Assembly: GCF_000172795.2 (NCBI RefSeq)
Contig: NZ_CP020948.1
Span: 62,001 to 126,000 of the forward strand
From: Rhizobium sp. CIAT894
GTDB taxonomy: Bacteria > Pseudomonadota > Alphaproteobacteria > Rhizobiales > Rhizobiaceae
Direction of reading: 5' to 3'
Length of the DNA stretch: 64,000 bases
Shown: piece after piece, positions 15,988 to 24,285 of the stretch
How positions within the stretch are numbered: the first letter of the stretch is position 1
Layout: every line of letters begins with the position of its first letter
Notes under the pieces: model-generated
Databases searched by the model: none
The model's input: only the letters and a program-made list of their open reading frames with translations
Told to the model about the DNA's origin: nothing
Position numbers and translations under genes: made by a program

Positions 15988-16431
15988 CTACCCCAATTCT
16001 CGCTTCATTGTCAGCATTGACTGTTCGCTATCCAGCACCACGAACCCATATCTGCGATAGACAGCGACGGCGGCCATGTTTTTCGCCTCGACCTCGAGGC
16101 GTATCGTTTCAAACCTCTTCTGCCTGGCCAAAGCGATGCTCCGTTCAAGCAACGCTCCCGCTATCCCCCTGCCGCGCCATTCTTCGAACACACTCAGATT
16201 CGTAATGAATGCCGATGTCTGTTGGGGATTGTTGCAATATATGGCCAGAAGCCCGATCAACCTACCGTCAGACCATGCCTCAAAGCGCTCGGCATTGAGC
16301 AGGATTTTCAGCGCATAAGCGTCGATGTCCACGCGTGCGCGAAGCCCCTCGGCGAAAACACTTCCGCATTCATTCAAGTGGTAGGCGATGTCGCTTGCCG
16401 AAGCGAGGTTGTGGCCCCAATCCGGCGTCAT
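15988..16431 (-). CDS. GNAT-family N-acetyltransferase
   Basis: A 147-residue acetyl-CoA-dependent acyltransferase. The pyrophosphate-binding loop is WRGRGIAG (~85-92) after the beta-bulge strand AFITNLSVF. The C-terminal VYRRYGFVVLDSEQSMLTMKREL is the standard GNAT ending. It overlaps the upstream glycosidase-like gene by four bases (16428-16431). With a sugar aminotransferase in the same operon, N-acetylation of a nucleotide amino sugar is the likely job; that is inference. Confidence 0.85.
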   Translation of the reverse strand: MTPDWGHNLASASDIAYHLNECGSVFAEGLRARVDIDAYALKILLNAERFEAWSDGRLIGLLAIYCNNPQQTSAFITNLSVFEEWRGRGIAGALLERSIALARQKRFETIRLEVEAKNMAAVAVYRRYGFVVLDSEQSMLTMKRELG

Positions 16432-17399
16432 GCAGCGCGTTCCAGTATTGCGGCGCCGAATCCATGCCGGCCAAACTGGTTACCGTTATAGAGGAGGTAA
16501 ATTGACCCATCCGCCTCAAAGACGTGCGGATAGCACAACATGTCGGAATCCCATTCGCCGTCCGTTCCTTCAATCCCCAATTCAAGGTCATCGCGTGACC
16601 AGTTGATCAGATCGTGCGAATAGGCGTGACCGATTTGATAGCCGCGTTTCCTGTTAGTGCGGAAATCCGACGATTGCCGATAGCAGAAGAACATATGATA
16701 GCGATCATCGATCCGGATGACGGTCGGCAGAGCTTGGCTCTCGTCGGCGCCAAGCCGATCCGGTATGATCTGCCTGCCTTCCTCCTTCTGCCAATTGATG
16801 GCGTCTGGCGAGGTCGCATGACCAATTTTATAAGTGCGATCCGGAGGCGCGCCCGGGGAGTATTCTTTCCACCCAGTCCCGAAAATGTACCACATGTGAA
16901 AGAGGCCATCGATGAACTTCACAAAGCCGTCGCCGACCAGGCACGGCTCCTTGAGAGACGCCGATAAGACCGGTCCATCGCCGATCCTCTTGAACGACAT
17001 CCCGTCGTCGTCACTGAGGGCAAGCCCGATTGCCGTATCGACCGAGACCGCAACCCTTCGATTCCAGCCGCATGTGTAGCCGTAGATCTTCCCTTCGTGT
17101 CGCATCACATTCATCGGGAAGATGCCATGCTCGTCAAAGCAACCGAGTTTGCCGAGTTCAATAACCGGCCTGTCAGAAACGCGAATGGCCCGCCCCAGAG
17201 TCTTGTCCATATCGACGAAAGCGACATGGCTGAGATATTTGCCGTTCACGTCAGTTGCGCGCGTTGAGAAGTAGATTCGTATAAAGTCATCGAAAACGAG
17301 CGCTTGGGGCGACTGCGCAAACTCGACACAGCCTGCGGGCAAATGATGCTGCGTGGGATCAAAGATCTTGCCCAGTTTCTTCCATCGCATCTTGGTCAT
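16428..17399 (-). CDS. Five-bladed beta-propeller glycosidase-like protein (copy B)
   Basis: A 323-residue protein of the GH43/GH130-like propeller group seen in surface-glycan loci. It starts RWKKLGKIFDP, then has repeated blade motifs such as RIYFSTRATDVNGKYLSHVA, YKIGHATSPDAINW, YHMFFCYRQS, and YPHVFEADGSIYLLYNGNQ. There is no secretion signal, so it acts in the cytoplasm, which is odd for a hydrolase and suggests a phosphorylase or transferase role. It overlaps its paralogue by four bases (17396-17399) and the GNAT gene by four. The catalytic residues are not certain from sequence. Confidence 0.65.
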   Translation of the reverse strand: MTKMRWKKLGKIFDPTQHHLPAGCVEFAQSPQALVFDDFIRIYFSTRATDVNGKYLSHVAFVDMDKTLGRAIRVSDRPVIELGKLGCFDEHGIFPMNVMRHEGKIYGYTCGWNRRVAVSVDTAIGLALSDDDGMSFKRIGDGPVLSASLKEPCLVGDGFVKFIDGLFHMWYIFGTGWKEYSPGAPPDRTYKIGHATSPDAINWQKEEGRQIIPDRLGADESQALPTVIRIDDRYHMFFCYRQSSDFRTNRKRGYQIGHAYSHDLINWSRDDLELGIEGTDGEWDSDMLCYPHVFEADGSIYLLYNGNQFGRHGFGAAILERAA

Positions 17400-18364
17400 G
17401 CGTCACCAAGCTTTCCGTCGAGAACAGCAAGGCCGAAACCATTGCGCCCGACTTGATTGCCGAGATAGGCCATATAGGTCTTGCCATCCAACTCGAAGAC
17501 ATGCGGGTAGCTAACCATCTCATCATCCCAGCCTGTGTCGGACACCGTCAGCCCCGCTTTGCTATCGTCACGTTGCCAGTTGACCAGATCGTTGCTCGAG
17601 GCGTAGCCGATCCGGTATCCTTTTTCCTTGCCGCGATAATTCGTGCTGTGGCGATAGCAGAAGAACATGTGGTAGCGCCCCCCGGCAAAGATCACATCGG
17701 GGCTCGCCTGTGCCTCGTCGGTCTCAACGACAGATTCGATCAGATCTCTGTTCGCTTTCGTCCAGTGCAAGCCATCTTCAGAGGTGGCAAGACGGATTTT
17801 GTACACAGGCTCCGCACGCCCATCGGCCATGATCCACTTGGAACCAGAGATATAGAACAGGTACCATCGGTCGTTAAAACGCCGAATCTTGGGACCACTC
17901 AGGACGAAGGGTTCATCCGGCGAGTACGGCACGACAGGTCCCCTGCCCGCCTTAGAGAAGGTCCGGCCTCCGTCCGTGCTCAAGGCCAATCCTATACCGA
18001 CGTTGAAAGGCACGGATTCGCATCGCGTCCAGCCGGCATAGTAAGCGCGTATGAGGTCGCCATCCCTCGCGACGGAGATCGGATAAGTACCAAATTGATC
18101 GAATTCGCCGAGACTGCCCAATTCCAAGACCGGACGTTCGCTGATCCGCATGACCTTGAACAAGTCAGCCCTATCCACGTCAATATAAGCAGAATGCGAG
18201 ACATATTGCCCGGCCTGATCCGCTGGTGGGCGGCAGGAAAAATATATTCGGACAAAGTCATCGAAAATCAGCGTTGCAGGCGCTTGGGCAAACTCCTTAA
18301 GCCACGGACGATCGGTCACCTCCTGCGGCGTAAAGACCTTGCCTAACTTCTTCCATTTGAACAT
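17396..18364 (-). CDS. Five-bladed beta-propeller glycosidase-like protein (copy A)
   Basis: A 322-residue paralogue of the next gene, with the same order of blades: KWKKLGKVFTP, FVRIYFSCRPPADQAGQYVSH, YKIRLATSEDGLHWTKANRD, YHMFFCYRHS, YPHVFELDGKTYMAYLGNQ, NGFGLAV. Sequence identity with copy B looks moderate, so the tandem duplication is old or both were acquired together. No signal peptide. It follows the WbqC gene by 56 bases. Such pairs of cytoplasmic propellers recur in O-antigen and flagellin glycan clusters; the exact reaction is not known to me. Confidence 0.65.
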   Translation of the reverse strand: MFKWKKLGKVFTPQEVTDRPWLKEFAQAPATLIFDDFVRIYFSCRPPADQAGQYVSHSAYIDVDRADLFKVMRISERPVLELGSLGEFDQFGTYPISVARDGDLIRAYYAGWTRCESVPFNVGIGLALSTDGGRTFSKAGRGPVVPYSPDEPFVLSGPKIRRFNDRWYLFYISGSKWIMADGRAEPVYKIRLATSEDGLHWTKANRDLIESVVETDEAQASPDVIFAGGRYHMFFCYRHSTNYRGKEKGYRIGYASSNDLVNWQRDDSKAGLTVSDTGWDDEMVSYPHVFELDGKTYMAYLGNQVGRNGFGLAVLDGKLGDA

Positions 18365-18420
18365 TGATTCACCGATATTTTCTTCTTAGCAGACCGCCGA
18401 AAGGAACCACTCGTCCGCAT

Positions 18421-19125
18421 CTAAGGTTGAATGAGCTCATACTCACCGAGGATATTCTTCTGAATCTCTTCCACCGAGTTGAACATGATGACATCCACAA
18501 TCGACAGCCAGGGCACGAAATCAGCGCCGAACTGATAATATTCCACGTGCTTCGGCTTGATGAATTTCAGTTCTATACCACGCGTAGCAAACGCATCTTG
18601 AGAGTAAAGTTCCATACCCCCTATCGCATTCACATAGACCTTCGCGCCCGCTTTGTCGCAAAGCGCCAAAACCTTTTCCTGGGACTTGAGATCGTGATTT
18701 ATCGCTATTTCAGAGGAGACGGCGAAGTCTGTCCCGATTGCAAGGTAGCCGCAGATTTCCCTGATTGAGTTGAAAATATAGGAAAAAAGATTGTTGTCCG
18801 AGAAGCCTATCGCCTGCTCGAGCACAGGGAAAGCATTGGCAAAAAATGGCGCGCGTCGATAAGCGCCTTGAAGTTGGTTCAGCAGCTTGTTGCGGTCGAA
18901 GTCTGGCGACAGGCTGCGTTCGCACACGTCCAAACTATCCGGCGCGGCCTTCAGCGGCAGAGAGAATGTGGCGTCCCGGCCGTCGCGCAACATGCGGTTT
19001 CGGTTAATCCAACCCTTTTTTGTGTATTTGATATTGTCGTAGACGATGAATTTATCGACCGCACTGATCAGCTGAAAGTAGCCAATGTAAGGAAAGAAAT
19101 ACGGCTGCATAATAGCCAGTTTCAT
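18421..19125 (-). CDS. WbqC-family protein
   Basis: A 234-residue member of the WbqC family, found in O-antigen and glycan loci next to nucleotide-amino-sugar aminotransferases. The family start MKLAIMQPYFFPYIGYFQL and the motif KYTKKGWINRNRM are unmistakable, and the C-terminal PWLSIVDVIMFNS is also typical. Members have been linked to glycine/N-acyl transfer in glycan decoration, but the reaction is poorly defined. It lies 11 bases after the aminotransferase gene, supporting a shared pathway. Confidence 0.85.
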   Translation of the reverse strand: MKLAIMQPYFFPYIGYFQLISAVDKFIVYDNIKYTKKGWINRNRMLRDGRDATFSLPLKAAPDSLDVCERSLSPDFDRNKLLNQLQGAYRRAPFFANAFPVLEQAIGFSDNNLFSYIFNSIREICGYLAIGTDFAVSSEIAINHDLKSQEKVLALCDKAGAKVYVNAIGGMELYSQDAFATRGIELKFIKPKHVEYYQFGADFVPWLSIVDVIMFNSVEEIQKNILGEYELIQP

Positions 19126-19136
19126 TTCATCTACCC

Positions 19137-20243
19137 CTAAGAAGCAATGATCGCGCAGACCTTGTCGACGACCTCCATTTCCATGTCGGGATAGATGGGA
19201 AGGCAGAGCACCTGCAGAGCGGCTTCGGTTGCGACCGGCAGATTCGCAGGCTGCGCGGAAGGCAGGCTGCGGTACATCGAAAAGCTTGAGATCAGCGGAT
19301 AGAAATAACGGCGCGGATGAATGCCGTTTTCCTTCAGAAGCTCATAGAGCTCATCGCGCGATATGGGATAGCCAGGGCGTACGAGGATCGGGAAATAAGA
19401 GAAGTTGGAGACGGTCTCGCCGGAACGTTGCAGGCATTCTATGCCGGCGACGCCGCGCAGACGCTCGCGGTATGCGGCGTCGATGAGCCCACGCCTTTCA
19501 AGGGCGAAGTTGATGTACTTCAGCTGCAACAGCCCGAGCGCAGCATTGAATTCGCTCATCTTGCCGTTCGTGCCTGGCGCCACCACGGTCACTTCATCGA
19601 CGTAACCGAAGTTCTTCAGCTGGTCGATTCGGGTCTTCGTCTTGACATCAGGGCAGATGATGGCCCCGCCTTCGAATGTGTTGAAGACCTTCGTCGCGTG
19701 GAAGCTCAGGATGGAAAGGTCACCGTGATTGAGAATGCTTCCTCGTTCGTCTTCCACGCCAAAGGCATGGGCGGCGTCATAGATGACCTTGAGATTGTAG
19801 AGATCGGCGATCTTTTGGATCGAATCAACGTCGCAAGGGTGGCCGTAGCAATGCACCGGCATGATCGCCGTCGTCTGCTGCGTGATCGCCGCCTCGATCT
19901 TCGCTGGATCGAGATTGAGCGTCACCGGGTCGATGTCGACGAAAACGGGTTTTAAGCCGTTCCAGAGAAGCGAATGCGAAGTGGCCACGAAGGAATAGGG
20001 CGTGGTAATGACTTCGCCCGTGACGCGGAGCGCCTGAAGCGCCGTCAGCAGCGCAACGGTGGCGTTCGAAAACAGGCTGATGTGCTTCACGCCGAGATGG
20101 CTGCAGAGCTCCTGCTCCAGTTGCTCGTGGAATGGCCCGCCATTGGTCAGGATGCGATTGTTCCAGATCGCTTCCAGCGAAGGAATGAATTCTTCGAGCG
20201 GCGGCAGGCTGGGCTTCGTTACATAGATCTTTTCGTTTTTCAT
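19137..20243 (-). CDS. DegT/DnrJ/EryC1/StrS PLP-dependent sugar aminotransferase
   Basis: A 368-residue pyridoxal-phosphate enzyme that converts a keto-sugar nucleotide into an amino sugar nucleotide. Seen: substrate loop NGGPFHEQLEQEL, PLP phosphate region SNATVALLTAL (~59-69), TTPYSFVATSHSLLWNG, the cofactor aspartate in YDAAHAFGV (D156), and the Schiff-base lysine in LSFHATKVFNTFEGG (K185). It is the first gene of the minus-strand glycan operon, so the promoter must lie in 20244-20377. It supplies the amine that the GNAT or WbqC product may acylate. Confidence 0.9.
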   Translation of the reverse strand: MKNEKIYVTKPSLPPLEEFIPSLEAIWNNRILTNGGPFHEQLEQELCSHLGVKHISLFSNATVALLTALQALRVTGEVITTPYSFVATSHSLLWNGLKPVFVDIDPVTLNLDPAKIEAAITQQTTAIMPVHCYGHPCDVDSIQKIADLYNLKVIYDAAHAFGVEDERGSILNHGDLSILSFHATKVFNTFEGGAIICPDVKTKTRIDQLKNFGYVDEVTVVAPGTNGKMSEFNAALGLLQLKYINFALERRGLIDAAYRERLRGVAGIECLQRSGETVSNFSYFPILVRPGYPISRDELYELLKENGIHPRRYFYPLISSFSMYRSLPSAQPANLPVATEAALQVLCLPIYPDMEMEVVDKVCAIIAS

Positions 20244-20377
20244 GACGCCGTCCGGAGTTGGGCCCTATTACGGAATGGAGCCTGGTGCGAACATCACGGC
20301 TTAACCTGTTCCCAGGCTGACTAGACTTAGACTATAGACTAGCCCCGGGGACCGGGACCGGCTGGAGGGCGGCCGCC

Positions 20378-20982
20378 ATGCAGCGTGGCCAGATCACCGA
20401 GGCATTACGCGCGCCGAGTTTTGCCGAGGCCGAACGACGTCTGGCCGATGTCGATGCCGATGCCGTCGAGCGCGATGCGATGGGGCTTGGCGCCCGGATC
20501 GAGGATCTGACTGAGCGGGCGAAGCTTCTCTATTCCGACGTGTTGCTCGCGAAGCAGAAGCTCGAGGCCGTCGGCGGGGACGATGCGGTGGCCCGGGTCG
20601 AAGCCAAGCGCCGAATCATCGATCATCGGCGGCAACTATTCCGGCCTGACGACCCAGGCCGACCGCGACAGGGAAATCCTGATCGGCGTATCACGTAATA
20701 GCGGCTCGAAGCTTGCGGACGCGATGTCGACGGGCATGCAATTCCAGCTCTATCTCGCGCTTCGGCTGGCGGGCTATGAGGAATTCGCAGCCCTTCGCCC
20801 GCCCGTGCCCTTCGTCGCCGACGACATTATGGAAAGCTTCGACAATCTCGTTCCGAAGAGGTTTTCCGTCTGCTCGGCGACATGGCAAAGGTCGGACAGG
20901 TCATCTACCTCACCCATCACTGCATCTCTGCGAGATTGCGCGGCAGGTTGTTCCGAACGTGACCATCCACCAACTGCCATGA
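20378..20982 (+). pseudogene. yhaN-type AAA/SMC-like ATPase, C-terminal relic
   Basis: The end of a rhizobial YhaN-like ATPase in pieces. A coiled-coil part reads ARIEDLTERAKLLYSD and KLEAVGGDDAVARVEAKRR. A deletion or frameshift follows near 20615, then the C-terminal ATPase region (NYSGLTTQADRDREILIGVS, SKLADAMSTGMQFQLYLALR, then Walker B-like VPFVADDIMESFDNL). A further frameshift near 20850 puts CEIARQVVPNVTIHQLP into another frame, with TGA at 20980. The long N-terminus, including Walker A, is absent. It is a debris piece on the right side of the glycan island. Confidence 0.8.
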
Positions 20983-21131
20983 CTGGCCGCAAAGAAATGG
21001 AGAGCCTTGTGGCCGTTGATCCTGATCTCGAAGGACGGATTTCCGGCATTTACCTCGTCCGCAATCTGGACAAGCCGGTTCGCGTCTCGGGCGAGCCGGA
21101 TGCAAGGGCTGCCGGCTTCCGCTCTTACTGA
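20983..21131 (+). other. Unidentified gene tail fragment
   Basis: This stretch stays open to a TGA just after SGEPDARAAGFRSY, with GISGIYLVRNLDKPVRV before it, and looks like the C-terminal end of some protein. There is no start or RBS of its own. I cannot name the family. It lies between the yhaN relic and the duplicated acetamidase start. Confidence 0.3.
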
Positions 21132-21224
21132 CAAAAATCAATTGTTTGAATTGTTTCCAACGACGGCATCGACGTCGGTATATCTGGAGTGGCGGCGGAT
21201 ATTGGCTTCGCAGATAATCTCGGA

Positions 21225-21414
21225 TCTAGTCTCGAACTCTCTCCGCCGGGCAGTTCAGCCGCAGGCTCATGACATTCGAAACGAGCGAGAGCCGTATCTC
21301 ATGACCACTCACCGCTTCATTCCCACGAGCTTTCACAATGTCATCGGCTCCCTTCCGCCGGCTTTGCGCATTGCCGACGGCGATACCGTTGTCACCGAGA
21401 CACTCGATGCTGCG
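21225..21414 (+). repeat. 190-bp direct repeat, copy 2
   Basis: Near-identical to 11728-11917, with a constant offset of 9497 bases. After GATGCTGCG the match to the acetamidase gene ends abruptly. The sequence before CTAGTCTCG also differs from copy 1. Confidence 0.95.
21301..21414 (+). pseudogene. Truncated 5' end of an acetamidase/formamidase gene
   Basis: Codons 1-38 of the acetamidase-like protein (MTTHRFIPTSFHNVIGSLPP, then VTETLDAA) are present from ATG 21301. The homology then stops and the frame runs into unrelated sequence. The intact gene is at 11804. The piece points toward the 3' end of the convergent iminopeptidase-like gene (ending at 21452), so an amidase gene may originally have stood here. 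Confidence 0.9.
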
Positions 21415-21451
21415 CTGGCGATCGATGATCGTCATGGGCCGGCGCGCGTTC

Positions 21452-22366
21452 TCAATCGTGCCGTGACAGGAAAGTGGAAACGGTCGCCAGGCAAAGCGGC
21501 TTTTCCTCCACATGCGGCATGTGGCTGGAATTTTCGAACAGTACCCATTCGCAGCCGGGAACCCGTTCGAGGTAGGGCCTGACCACCAGGGGCGTCGCCT
21601 CGTCGTATTTTCCCGAGATCAGCAGCGTCGGGGCTTCGATGCGGTCGAGCCTGTTCTCGATCGTCCAGTCCTTCATCGTGCCGATGACGTGAAATTCGGT
21701 CGGGCCGTTCATGTTGCGGTAAACGGTATTGTCCTCGTCCATGATCGCGAAGGTCCGCGCCACTTCAGCCGGCCACGGCGCCACGCGGCAGACGTGGCGG
21801 TCATAAAAGACGCGTGACGCGGCGATATAGTCGGGGTCGGTCAGGCTTCCTGCCAGCTCATGCTTCAGCAGCGTGTCCTGCACGTCCTTCGGCAGTTCCT
21901 GCCGCAGCCGGTTCGCCTCCGAAACCCAGGTGTGCATGTTGGCCGGCGAGTTGGCGATGACAAGCGCCTTCAGGCCCGGCGGCCGGCGCACCGCATGTTC
22001 GGCGCCGAGCATGCCGCCCCAGGACTGGCCGAGGAAGGCATAACGATTCTGAATGCCGAGATGGGCAAGCAGCGCGTCCAGCTCTTCGAGAAACAGGCCG
22101 ACCGTCCAGAAATCCGGCCCCTTTTCCGGAAGCCGGGTGGAATTGCCGTTGCCGAGCTGGTCGTAATGGATGACCGGGCGGCCGTCGAGCGCGGCGATAT
22201 CCTTGAAGGAGTCGACATAGTCATGCGTGCAGCCGGGCCCGCCATGGGCGACGACGAGGGGCAGCTTGCCGCTCGTCAGCGAACCGGTAATGCGATACCA
22301 GGTGCGATAGTCGCGAAAGGGCAAATAGGCTTCGTTGGTCACGATTTCGGCCACCGGCGTCTCCAT
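21452..22366 (-). CDS. Proline iminopeptidase-like alpha/beta hydrolase (pip1)
   Basis: A 304-residue S33-family serine hydrolase that removes N-terminal proline or cleaves amino-acid amides. Oxyanion motif HGGPG (41-45), nucleophile in GQSWGG (S115), acid in SGKYDE (D255), and catalytic histidine in SSHMPH (H282) are all present. No signal peptide, so it is cytoplasmic. It is encoded just downstream of the LuxR solo on the same strand, with a 16-bp palindromic site 49 bp before its start. In OryR/PipR loci the regulator activates such a gene. Its natural substrate is unknown. Confidence 0.85.
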   Translation of the reverse strand: METPVAEIVTNEAYLPFRDYRTWYRITGSLTSGKLPLVVAHGGPGCTHDYVDSFKDIAALDGRPVIHYDQLGNGNSTRLPEKGPDFWTVGLFLEELDALLAHLGIQNRYAFLGQSWGGMLGAEHAVRRPPGLKALVIANSPANMHTWVSEANRLRQELPKDVQDTLLKHELAGSLTDPDYIAASRVFYDRHVCRVAPWPAEVARTFAIMDEDNTVYRNMNGPTEFHVIGTMKDWTIENRLDRIEAPTLLISGKYDEATPLVVRPYLERVPGCEWVLFENSSHMPHVEEKPLCLATVSTFLSRHD

Positions 22367-22414
22367 CTCTTGGCATCTCGAAAACCAATAACGCGGCGGC
22401 AGCGGCGAAGGCAG

Positions 22415-22430
22415 CTATCACAAGTTATAG
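22415..22430. promoter_or_regulatory. Candidate lux-box-like operator upstream of pip1
   Basis: CTATCACAAGTTATAG is an imperfect palindrome overlapping the luxR stop codon and lying 49 bp upstream of the pip1 start. The same CTATCAC-N3-TTATAG core recurs once at 23248-23263, between luxR and pip2. I noticed no other copy on reading the window. LuxR-type proteins bind ~18-20 bp dyads, so binding by the adjacent LuxR solo is a reasonable inference. Confidence 0.6.
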
Positions 22431-23215
22431 GGTGGCCAGGCATGGCTCGGGCGGTCTTCGAGCAGGCGGTAATGGGTGGCGCGCACCACGGCCTGGGTGC
22501 GGTTGCGGGCGCCGAGTTTCTTTGCCGCGGCGTTCAGGTGCATGACGACGGTCGGCACCGAACGGCCGATGATACGGGAGATTTCCTTGGCGGAATAACC
22601 TTCCGCCGAATGGCGCAGGCACTCACGTTCGCGCTCGGTCAGGCGCACCGTGCCGACACTCTTCGCCGTCTTGTCGAAAAGCGAATAAGCCGTCTCGTGG
22701 AAGACATGGGCGAGCAGGTTGAAGTCGGCAATATAACGCAGCGCATACCGTTCGAAATCGTCATTCCGGCCGAAGCGGATGCCGGTGACCGTCGCATAGT
22801 CGCCGCGCGGCATATGGACCGGCACCGTGACGCCGGTCGACATGTCGCGTTCGTTGAGGTAGCGCGCCACGGGGGCCGTATCGTCGCTCATGAAGCGCTT
22901 GATCAGCGTGTCGGCATCGGTGTCGTAATTCCAGAAGAACGGCGCCGTGCTGCGCAGCGCCACCTGCTGCACCGGATCGATACGGAAATAGCCGTGATTG
23001 AACCAGTAGTCGTGCATGTCGTCGGAGATGTTCCGGAGCTTCAGCAGCGACGGGATCATGATCGCGCCGTCGAGGTCGTAGGGCACCGGCGTATAGTCGT
23101 AGATCAGCGCCTCGAAGCCGATCTGCTTCATCGCCTCGAAGGCCTGGTCGATCCGGCCGTCCAGCGTCTCATGCGCCGTAAACTGGCGCCTGATCGTTCC
23201 GATGTCGTCAAGCAT
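22418..23215 (-). CDS. LuxR solo of the plant-responsive OryR/PipR subfamily
   Basis: A 265-residue regulator with an autoinducer-binding domain (~15-175) and a C-terminal HTH (~192-247, LTERERECLRHSAEGYSAKE then NRTQAVVRA). Aligned on the invariant Asp-Pro (D80, P81), the position equal to W57 of AHL receptors is Met (M67) and that equal to Y61 is Trp (W71). W95 (W85-equivalent) is kept. This Met/Trp pair marks the OryR/XccR/PsoR/PipR group, which answers plant compounds rather than AHLs. No luxI gene is present. I start it at ATG 23215; the longer frame to 23254 would overlap the operator candidate. It is flanked by pip1 and pip2. Confidence 0.85.
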   Translation of the reverse strand: MLDDIGTIRRQFTAHETLDGRIDQAFEAMKQIGFEALIYDYTPVPYDLDGAIMIPSLLKLRNISDDMHDYWFNHGYFRIDPVQQVALRSTAPFFWNYDTDADTLIKRFMSDDTAPVARYLNERDMSTGVTVPVHMPRGDYATVTGIRFGRNDDFERYALRYIADFNLLAHVFHETAYSLFDKTAKSVGTVRLTERERECLRHSAEGYSAKEISRIIGRSVPTVVMHLNAAAKKLGARNRTQAVVRATHYRLLEDRPSHAWPPYNL

Positions 23216-23247
23216 GGGCGGCTCCCGGTTCGGCGTGGCGCCCCACC

Positions 23248-23263
23248 CTATCACTTCTTATAG
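23248..23263. promoter_or_regulatory. Candidate lux-box-like operator between luxR and pip2
   Basis: CTATCACTTCTTATAG, differing from the site at 22415 only in the three central bases. It lies 33 bp upstream of the chosen luxR start and 80 bp upstream of pip2, so it could serve both divergent genes. Flanks are also alike: read on the minus strand the sequence continues GATAGGGTGG, and the other site continues TATAGGGTGG. Confidence 0.6.
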
Positions 23264-23343
23264 CTGGCACGGAACGCGATTTACGGTAAAAAATTAACCA
23301 CGCCCAAATATTGAGCAAGGGATATTTTCTGCTGGAGCAATCA

Positions 23344-24234
23344 ATGTGGCGTGAAATGCAGCCGGACGCGCGATTCGAGATCGATGCCGATGGCTACCGC
23401 GTCGTTGCCTATAGCTTCGGCACCGGCGACGAGACGGTCTTCTGCCTGAACGGCGGACCGGGTCTGCCTTGCGACTACCTGCGCGAGGCCCATTCCTGCC
23501 TGGTCGACAAGGGCTACCGCGTCGTCGCCTTCGACCAGCTCGGCACCGGCGCCTCCGACCGGCCGGACGATCTCTCGCTCTGGACAATCGGCCGCTATGT
23601 CGAGGAGACCGAGACGGTGCGCAAGGCGCTGGGGCTCGGCAAGGTCCACATGCTCGGTCATTCCTGGGGCGGATGGCTGGCGATCGATTACGCGCTGACC
23701 TATCCCGAAAACCTCGAGACGCTGATCCTCGAGGATACGGTCGCCGACATGCCGCATCTGATCTCGGAACTGGAACGGCTGCGCGCAGCGCTCGGTCCCG
23801 AAACCGTCTCGATGATGCAGAAGCACGAGGCGCAAGGCACCTACGATCACCCGGAATATCTCGCCGCTGTCACCATCCTCAACTACCGCCATGTCTGCCG
23901 TCTGCCGGAATGGCCGGCGCCGGTGCGCCGCTCGCTCGACGACTGGAACATGGCGCCCTACGCGACGATGCAGGGACCGAACGAGTTTCTCTACATCGGC
24001 AACCTCAAGGACTGGAACCGCATTCCCGATCTTCCGCGGCTGACGCTGCCGGTGCTCATCACCACCGGAGAGCATGACGAGCTGACGCCGGCCTGCGCGC
24101 TCAGGATGAAGCTTGCGCTGCCGAATGCCGAGCTCAAGGTATTTGCCAATGCCAGCCACATGCCGTTCTATGAAAACCCGCAGGATTATTATCCCGCGCT
24201 TCTCGATTTTCTCGCCCGGAACAAGGCACACTGA
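23344..24234 (+). CDS. Second proline iminopeptidase-like alpha/beta hydrolase (pip2)
   Basis: A 296-residue S33-type hydrolase related to pip1. Nucleophile in GHSWGG (S107), acid in GEHDE (D245), histidine in ASHMPF (H272). The first motif is NGGPG rather than HGGPG, a change near the oxyanion hole that may shift specificity towards amides. ATG 23344 is preceded by CTGGAG; the frame also opens at a TTG (23311) without such a site. It is divergent from luxR and followed 51 bases later by the peptide-type transporter genes, probably as one operon. Confidence 0.8.
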   Translation: MWREMQPDARFEIDADGYRVVAYSFGTGDETVFCLNGGPGLPCDYLREAHSCLVDKGYRVVAFDQLGTGASDRPDDLSLWTIGRYVEETETVRKALGLGKVHMLGHSWGGWLAIDYALTYPENLETLILEDTVADMPHLISELERLRAALGPETVSMMQKHEAQGTYDHPEYLAAVTILNYRHVCRLPEWPAPVRRSLDDWNMAPYATMQGPNEFLYIGNLKDWNRIPDLPRLTLPVLITTGEHDELTPACALRMKLALPNAELKVFANASHMPFYENPQDYYPALLDFLARNKAH

Positions 24235-24285
24235 TGCAGGACAAAGCGGAGCGAAGCCGACGAGAACAGAGGGGCGATCGCCGTC

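Noticed and set aside
22418..23215. Interpreting the LuxR as an AHL quorum-sensing receptor
   Set aside because: No luxI-type synthase nearby, and the W57/Y61-equivalent residues are Met and Trp, against AHL binding.
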